This document shows, one piece after another, positions 57,141 to 64,000 of a stretch of DNA of 64,000 nucleotides; within the stretch, counting starts at the first letter, position 1; each line of letters starts with the position of its first letter. The notes below the pieces were generated by a model. That model was not told where the DNA came from. It saw nothing but the letters and a program-made list of their open reading frames with translations, and did not search any database. The stretch comes from Epiperipatus broadwayi (taxonomy: Eukaryota; Onychophora; Udeonychophora; Euonychophora; Peripatidae). The position numbers were made by a program, and so were the translations under genes. Where the stretch lies: contig JAQFVV010012404.1 in NCBI GenBank assembly GCA_028023455.1, positions 15,177,000 through 15,240,999 on the forward strand. Direction: 5' to 3'.

Positions 57141-57675
57141 CAGCTATGCTTATTCATTCTGTATATAACTTATAAATTGTAGAACTATCATTTGAAATGC
57201 TAAAAATTTAATAATTAATATGTAAACTTCTTTAATAATCTAGCCTGCCTAACTCTATCTTTCTTGGGTGCGTATTTCTAAAATCTATATTTATTATTTA
57301 ATTATTGCATGCTCATAATTGTCTAAATATAAATCTGTGATCGTTTGAAACAGTGGATGCGTGTCAAATTTTTCATTAATATTTACTTTCATAAATGACT
57401 TAATATTTTCATACAAATGACACGCATTCAATGCTTCCATTATTGTAATGCAGGGGTCTACTGCTTAGCAAATGGCTGATGTATCAGTTGTAATAATCAC
57501 CCAGTCTATATATTGTTTTTTATATCTTATTAAACTGTAATTAATAATTCCATAAAATTTGCATTTCTTTGAGAGTCGCAAACGTTCCTTATTAAATGTT
57601 GATAATGTAGGGCTGAGTTATAAAATATATTTAAGTCTTAACAGGATTGTCTGTACATTATACATGTGTTACGTT
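57141..57675. other. AT-rich spacer
   Basis: Nothing recognised. Confidence 0.35.
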
Positions 57676-57906
57676 TTAGAATCGCGATGACCCATTACAA
57701 GCCATGAATATTCCGGATTTTATAGGGTTGAAATTAACCCCAGTCATCCTACACAAGCGGACATAATAAATGCTCCCGTTGGGTTTGATGACCGTCATGC
57801 AGGCAATCTCGGCATAAACCGCTTGTCCCTGGTTATGCTTATGTGACACCTTACTTCTTTGGGCCGATGACAAATGCCAGCCCATCATTCTTATAAACTC
57901 ATTCAT
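57676..57906 (-). CDS. Hypothetical 76-codon open frame, higher GC
   Basis: MNEFIRMMGWHLSSAQRSK, then YAEIACMTVIKPNGSIYYVR, then GVNFNPIKSGIFMACNGSS. Varied composition and a base content above the background set it apart from shadow frames. Upstream is GGAATGGCAGTATATTGAAA without a clear promoter. It could be an exon, a transposon piece or a spurious frame in a GC-richer repeat. No domain was recognised. Confidence 0.25.
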   Translation of the reverse strand: MNEFIRMMGWHLSSAQRSKVSHKHNQGQAVYAEIACMTVIKPNGSIYYVRLCRMTGVNFNPIKSGIFMACNGSSRF

Positions 57907-59104
57907 GGCTTTGCAGTTTCAATATACTGCCATTCCATATCGCCTTTCTAGCATACCATGTGTTTCCTTTTATTAACTTTATTATTCTGTATATAACTCC
58001 GTCCCTGCATTAGCTTCATAATTCACTCTCAAATAAATGTTTGCCCCTAGTTCTTCGTAATATCTTTAATTAAATAAATCTTACTTTAGACTCTTGCATT
58101 GCAAAGGTATAAATCCCTAAAGACATGCATTAGAAATACTTGCTCAAGAATTTTAGGTAGCTAGATTACGTCATTAATAAATATGTTCATCTGTGTAAAT
58201 ATAATAGTATCGGAAAATTTCGCTACTGAGATTTAAATCTTGCCAAATATTATTAGTTTTACCGTTAAATGATATAATGTTTTAATAAATAATTTCAAAC
58301 TATACGTCTGCCGTTACTTCTTCATTTATTTATTCGATACCCATTCAATATGTTTCCTTGATTATTCAAATATAAATGTTTAATTAATATTAGTGTTATT
58401 ACGGCTAACTTGAAATAAAATCATGAATCTCTTGCAACATCCCTGACCACCGTGCCTAAAGAAATGTTTACTAATGTCGCAACAGATGCGTTGTTTCATA
58501 GATTATATTGTGGAACCGATAAACTATGTTCGAACTCAGTACTACGGGTGGCTTTGCTACCTCGATGGTGCTGCCGTTCTGTGTGGTGGTTGAATTCTGC
58601 ACTATGTTAACGAATCACACGTTTTCTGACCATTACATTATTAATAAATCAGAATGCAGTAATAAAAATATTCAATTACTAATGACATTGTTTTGCTTAA
58701 AATAATTCTAGTTTTAAGTCTGTTTTTAAACTATTGCTTAACAGTAAAATATTAAAATAATTGTTTTGTTTTATTTAAAATGACATTAAACCATATTACA
58801 TTATATGAATATTTTAATTGTAAACATTAAACTACTTTATCTGTCAAGTCATAAGTAAGCATACCCACCCACAACTTGGCAGAGAAATGAAATATTATTT
58901 AAACAATCTGATTATTTATTGACATAGATAAATAAATTATTAAGTTTCTCTGTTCTCATCCAATAAAAATTAATAAACATCAGAATACATCACTGATTCA
59001 ACCAGATGATTTTAAACAATTAATATTACAGTTTGGTGAAATTTAAAATTTTAATTCATTTATTGATAAATCAGGACTTGATCAAGATCAAGCCTGACAA
59101 TAAA
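57907..59104. other. Gene-free stretch with a GC-richer patch at 58430-58620
   Basis: The patch (ctaccgt... / gttcgaactcagtactacgg) is non-coding in all frames and unassigned; it may be a short interspersed repeat. Otherwise AT-rich. Confidence 0.3.
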
Positions 59105-59290
59105 GTTACAATATATTTATACAACTATTACATTAATGTTTAATGGGGAGCAAATAAACAATACTGCAATGATTCTAAGAACTACTATTTTCTATGACTT
59201 ACTCTGTCTCTAGGATCCTATATAAGTTTGTTATTGCTACTCAAAAATATTACAAAGCAAATTCACCATTGAATGTATTTCATATCAATT
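59105..59290. repeat. R3-related repeat, right end only
   Basis: Matches 44806-45000 (gaactactattttc, tctctaggatcctatata, aaaatattacaaagc) at moderate identity. Confidence 0.6.
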
Positions 59291-60244
59291 GCCATAATTA
59301 TAAAGAAATATAATAGACCATACATGTTTGAAAAAAAATATACCTCCAAGCCAAAAAGATATATAAGCAATAAACCTATTGATGACATGAACTCCCAAAA
59401 TTACATCTACATTCTGAGGACAAATAAATATGCCAGGACCTTTGTCTCTGAGCACATGAGAAAAGTGATAATGAACCATCACAAATAGTAGGAACAACAA
59501 GAATTGCTTTAAACAAAACATTTCTAAAAACACAAAACCTGAAAATACACATGACTCATGGAAAATATCATTAAAAAGAATACATTTCTTTATAAAATAT
59601 GTTATCAAAATCAAATCATTAAGAGTGAGACAAGGGCACTATCCCTTGGAAATATAAATTAGCAAGGTAAGCTCAAAGTAATATACAAGAGAAAATTAAT
59701 GCTAATATCTCTTAATAAATATAACAATTATTAACTTTTTAACTGCTAATTATATTATTGGTCGTGTGAGGTAAAAATCAAAGCTTTTAATTCGCCAACT
59801 CACAAACTGAAGACAAAGTCAATTGTCAAAATATATTCACCTTAAATATCATATTCACTTTAGATTCATTTATAAAAAGTATATTAATAATTTGTCAGGT
59901 TATGAAAGTGAACTAAAGTTCTTTCAAAAATAAATTTCTATTTATTTATTATAAAATATTCAATTTTACCAAATTTAAAAGTGAACATAGTAACGAATTA
60001 AAAAGAGTTGCTGATGTAAATTTTTTTTCAGTTTTACGTTACAGAAAAGTAAATTTTTTTTTTGCTAAAATCTTAAATATTTTTACTAAAATCTTCAATA
60101 TTTTTCTAAAATAATTTTGTTTTTTAGCATATTTTATGAAAATGATTTGTAATTTCTCAAAAAATATTTTTATAATAGTTTAAAACATTTGTTTATCATA
60201 TTCAAAATGAAAATTTTAGCATTTTTCTTTATTTTCTTTGTTCT
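59291..60244. other. AT-rich gene-free stretch
   Basis: Overlapping open frames at 59273-59488 (+) and 59285-59614 (-) are without motifs and not convincing as genes. Confidence 0.35.
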
Positions 60245-60345
60245 TTCCAGCCAATCAGATTGTCTTTGACGGCTGAGAGCCAATCACCGACAAGCTTCTT
60301 TGTTTAGCTTCACAGGAAGTTTTATTGATTTTTTTACTTGTAAAA
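60245..60345 (+). promoter_or_regulatory. Candidate promoter with two CCAAT boxes
   Basis: AGCCAATCAG (about 60249) and AGCCAATCAC (about 60279) lie 30 bp apart with GACGG between, and CAGGAAGT (ETS-like) near 60314. The patch is GC-richer than its surroundings. No downstream coding exon was recognised. Confidence 0.25.
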
Positions 60346-61576
60346 TAATTCAAGAGAGGGCAGCATCTTACAGAACTTTTAAAAATCTAACTAATGACTT
60401 TAAAACAGCTATCCTAACATTAAAAATAATGAAATTAGAGTGATGTCAATCATCAGCGAAAGGTCTCGTAAGCATCATCAGAAAGGTTAACTGATGTATA
60501 AAATCAATAAGATAGTTCTTTCATCAAATCTGACTTGATAAAACAGCCTGAAATAAATAATAAAATAAGAATATATACATCTTTTAATGGTTTACATATA
60601 AGTATTCACTGAAATAAATAAATTACTCACAACAGGGGACAAATCAATACTCTTAAAAGGATAAAATATAACATTAATAAAATAGTCAATGTTATGTGAA
60701 CATCTGAATATTACCTTGAACAATAATGTGCAAAATATGTTAAGCAGGAATACATAAAACAAATAATAAATTATGAATACATAAAATTATAATTCTAAAT
60801 TATAACCAGTTTACCAAATCCTTAAAGTATTAAAATTGTTTATCATGGAAGTTACCATTTTGCCAGGACACAGTTTTGCAAAAGTATAATATTCCTTTAT
60901 TTATTGTCAATAAAGCAACCTAAAGTAAATGCACAACATTGAAAATTATTTTTCATAAGATTTCCTTAAACACAAACACACAGACACATTAATAATGGCC
61001 ATTCAACTTCATGAAATATTTAAATATATAAGTAAGTCAGTCAGGTTCCAATAATTTATATTACAATATTAATATGTTTTCAATTTATTCATTCTAAGTA
61101 GTATATTCAAATATAGAGACCTAAGAACAAAGATTTCTATTTAACTAAGCAGGTTTGCTTCTAGAGAGGCAGAGAGCAAGGTTTCACATTCACATTTTAA
61201 CACTAATATTAGTCATAAAGCATATAACAAGCAAATTTTATCAAAATTAATGCCATTTAATTTTTAACCATAGTTTACTAAAAATATAAGTGTGACAGTT
61301 TTACAACATAAAGGTAGATTTAAAAATACATTTCCTCTTATTCAGTTTGGTTTACACTTAAAATTTAAACATAAATGAGCATTTTTTTTTCCTTTCTTGT
61401 TAGCATAGACAACAAATAACTAATTATCAAGAGCAATTTAAAACATTTTTGAATTTGACATGAAAGGTTCACTTATTTCAGATTAATAGTTCATTTATTA
61501 AAGAAATAAATTTATCTAAGAGAAACTATCTATTAAATATATATATATTATTGAAGAGAATAAAAAAATATAAATT
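60346..61576. other. AT-rich gene-free stretch
   Basis: Nothing recognised. Confidence 0.35.
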
Positions 61577-61736
61577 ATTAAAGAATAAAACTAGAAATAA
61601 ATAAATAAAAAAGGGTAAAAGTTTTAAAAATTAAAATTATAGATATTAAAGTGGAAATTAAAGAATAAAACTAGAAATAAATAAATAAAAAAGGGTAAAA
61701 GTTTTAAAAATTAAAATTATAGATATTAAAGTGGAA
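61577..61736. repeat. Perfect tandem repeat, 80 bp x 2
   Basis: 61577-61656 and 61657-61736 are identical copies starting attaaagaataaaactag and ending attaaagtggaa. Confidence 0.95.
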
Positions 61737-61782
61737 AAGATATATATTAGATAATAATTAAACAAGACAGATAGTTAGAAAT

Positions 61783-62560
61783 GATGAAAGGAAAATTATA
61801 AAATAATATTAATAAAGAAGTAATAAAAGGGTAATATTTAAAAGAATTATTTTTAAAAAATTAAAAGTAAAAATAAAATAGTTTTTAAATGGTAATAATT
61901 TAAAAAAATTGTGTATTGTATATATATGTAAGTTGTATATATATATATATATGGATGTGTATTTATATATGTATATGTAGATTTGTATATATATGTCTAT
62001 GGGTGTATGTGTATCTGTATATTTATGTTTAAAGGATATGTGTATACATTTGGATATGCATATGTATATATAGATATAGGTATGGATTTTATATATATAT
62101 GTCTATGGGTGTATGTGTATCTGTGAATATATATATATAGATGTTTAAAGGATATATGTGCATATATTTGGATATGCATATGAAAGGAAAATTATAAAAT
62201 AATATTAATAAAGAAGTAATAAAAGGGTAATAATTAAAATAAATATTTTTAAAAATTTAAAGTAAAAATAAAATAATTTTTAAAAAGTAATAATTTAAAA
62301 AAATTGTGTTTAACGAGCATTATAAGCGCATAATTATTGATATTATATATATATAATTTATATGTAAGTTGTGTATATATGTAGATGTATTTATATATGT
62401 ATATGTAGATTTGTATATATATATATGTCTATGGGTGTATGTGTATTTATGTATATGTTTAAAGGATATATTTGTATATATTTGGATATGTATATATAGA
62501 TGTAGATATGGATTTTATATATATGTCTGTATGTATCTATATATCTATATATGTATGTAG
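61783..62560. repeat. Tandem duplication of ~400 bp with (TA/TG) tracts
   Basis: gaaaggaaaattataaaata starts both copies (about 61785 and 62182). Each continues through aaagaagtaataaaagggta, a (TATG)n-like tract, tgtctatgggtgtatgtgta and tttaaaggatat. The first copy has an extra internal repeat of the last part; the second has a ~30-bp insert near 62310-62340. Confidence 0.85.
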
Positions 62561-62654
62561 GGGATATATGTGTATACTTTGATATACATATGTGTATATT
62601 TTATATTTTATATATATAAGAAGTGATGGTTATGTATTTATATTATTCAAATAT

Positions 62655-62700
62655 TGTAGCTCTGATGAAGACTGCTGGACAGTCGAAACTGTAAGGAAAA
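62655..62700 (+). ncRNA. Hammerhead-like core, third sequence type
   Basis: CUGAUGA (62662-62668), one A, a perfect 5-bp stem II GACUG-CUGGA-CAGUC, GAAA (62685-62688), then CUGUA. The core matches, but stem III has almost no loop and stem I pairs for only about two bases. It is either a relic or a coincidental hairpin; similar CTGATGAAG...CGAAAC words occur in PLE-derived repeats of other animals. Confidence 0.35.
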
Positions 62701-62879
62701 TAAAGAAGTTTTTTAAGAAAATTTGTTTGCATTGACATGTATATGAAAGAAGTTATTATAAGCAATATATATATGAATATATGAAGATATGCAAATAAAA
62801 TAAAAGAGAAGAATAAGAGTATATACTTTTATTAAAAAAAAATGAATAAAGTATTTTAAAAGTCCTTGATAATTCATTG
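62701..62879. other. AT-rich spacer
   Basis: Nothing recognised. Confidence 0.35.
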
Positions 62880-63480
62880 CTCTTTCAAACATTAAAATAT
62901 GCATTTTAAATCATTTAACATGTCATAAATATTGCCAAATTGAGTTTCTAATAATTTTGTTTTTAAGATATAAGGAATGTTATATTTATAATGAAGTTCA
63001 TTGAAACTATGACATTTAAAATAATGAAGAATTTTTTCAAGAACAGGACAAGCCATATGTAATTCCCATGTCATATCAATATCAAACAGATATTTTCAGA
63101 AGTTAGGAATGAATAATTGTTTGACATTTTCATTTGCTGTTCCTTTAGTTTTGACTTTTAGATTCTCAGTGACTTCAGCTTAATATTTAGCACTTGAATT
63201 TAAAATTTCTTATGAATACATGTTATTTTAAAATAAAACAATTTAAAATTTTGAACATATAACTAATTCTGTAGCTGAGACACTATCAAGTTTCTTTTTT
63301 TTTGCAAGTCTATTTTTCTGCTAAAAGTTTAATGGTTTGTTGTATTTTCCATAGTTCTCCCCAGTCTGGTGTGTGTAAATTCTTTTTATATAGTCATGTC
63401 ACTTTTTAAAATTGATTGGGGAAACATCTTTCTGCTACTTCCTTTAATCTTCCCACCTTAAGAGTTTAAAGATCAATTTT
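62880..63480 (-). pseudogene. Unidentified decayed coding region
   Basis: On the minus strand broken frames give VGRLKEVAERCFPNQF (about 63460), NLHTPDWGELWKIQQTIKLL (about 63330-63390) and, at 62892-63074, MTWELHMACPVLEKILHYFK followed by CHSFNELHYKYNIPYILKTK. Composition is protein-like and in order, with several stops. No family was recognised; a retroelement gag or a host-gene relic are both possible. Confidence 0.3.
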
Positions 63481-64000
63481 GTATCTGTGGAGTTACACTA
63501 AAAATAAAAGCTCATTTATATACCTTTCAGAAGTCTTTTAATTAACATGTGTTATTTGAAATTATTATTTAAGAAAGTAAAATTATTATGGTAAAATAAA
63601 ATAGAATGAAAGAAAATATATTGTTTTTAAAAAAGAAAATATTACATTACTCTTTCATAACTATTTTAAGTAGTTAAATCAATTAGAAGTTTGCTAGAGT
63701 TCAATTTAATATTTTAATTAAATTAAAAATATTTAAAAATGATGTTTAATATGATAAAACAAGGAAATATAAATTAAAATTGATAAATATAAGCATATTC
63801 ACACACATGTACACTCAAGTTGTTTCACTTGAAAAATTTAATAATTATTTTAATACTAGTAAACCCTTTTGTTTTTCAAATTAACCAATCTAGCTTGATA
63901 TTTACCCATTTCATCTTAATGATATTAGCTTAAATGAATATACTCTTTCTAATTTAGATGGAAATAACCTATTATAAGAAAGCCAAATTTCACATTAATA
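63481..64000. other. AT-rich stretch to window end
   Basis: Nothing recognised. Confidence 0.35.

Noticed and set aside
60450-60500. CTGATGATG...CTGATGA words near 60480, minus strand
   Set aside because: Stem II, GAAA and stem I are all missing.
61997-62560. Frames rich in Tyr/Ile/His (61997-62179 minus, 62369-62560 plus)
   Set aside because: Translations of TATG/TA microsatellite in the tandem duplication.

Overview
The window is AT-rich eukaryotic (most likely invertebrate metazoan) nuclear DNA. It holds no complete, recognisable host gene. The reasons for this call are long stop-dense intergenic or intronic DNA, (AAT)n and (AT)n microsatellites, several clades of non-LTR retrotransposon, a Penelope-like element (PLE) remnant and isolated exon-like fragments with GT/AG borders. 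The species cannot be named from sequence alone. CR1 elements with PHD-finger ORF1s, PLEs and hammerhead-bearing repeats fit a mollusc, cnidarian or chelicerate, for example.

Layout. 1-490: RTE-type LINE fragment. 785-1385: CR1 reverse-transcriptase fragment. 1554-1867: a foldback repeat with a hammerhead-ribozyme motif. 2818-2896: possible promoter. 6297-9990: decayed LINE (ORF1 and endonuclease) on the + strand, with an unidentified decayed coding patch between. 10226-10280: another hammerhead motif. 10717-17189: near full-length CR1 LINE on the minus strand (PHD ORF1, EN-RT ORF2, tandem 5' monomers) with (AAT)n on both sides. 17263-28750: mostly empty AT-rich DNA with two foldbacks. 28756-29800: direct plus inverted copies of the repeat seen at 1554, with three hammerhead motifs. 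30514-32960: dead RTE LINE, minus strand. 33889-34740: an 850-bp near-perfect foldback with a hammerhead-like motif and a tRNA-type B box in each arm. 35829-36200: promoter-like cluster and exon-like pieces. 37640-45000: an interspersed repeat (here called R3) split by a 6.3-kb full-length LINE with perfect 16-bp target-site duplications. 46745-48192: exon-like and gag-like coding remnants. 48715-50560: second R3 copy, split by an ~870-bp inverted-repeat (MITE-like) element. 52300-54130: PLE fragment (GIY-YIG end) with a hammerhead repeat upstream. 54135-64000: mostly AT-rich, with a few exon-like fragments, tandem duplications and one more hammerhead-like core at 62655.

The most interesting theme is the hammerhead family set: at least two sequence-distinct families (A at 10226, 34236, 34343, 53991; B at 1666, 28861, 29312, 29597). 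Both fit the type I core (CUGANGA, stem II, GAAA, minimal stem III, NUH, long two-part stem I). Most copies lie in palindromic or tandem arrangements, and one lies just upstream of the PLE. This looks like a resident population of non-autonomous, self-cleaving retroelements (retrozyme or PLE-LTR derived). The two large LINEs are close to intact and look recent.
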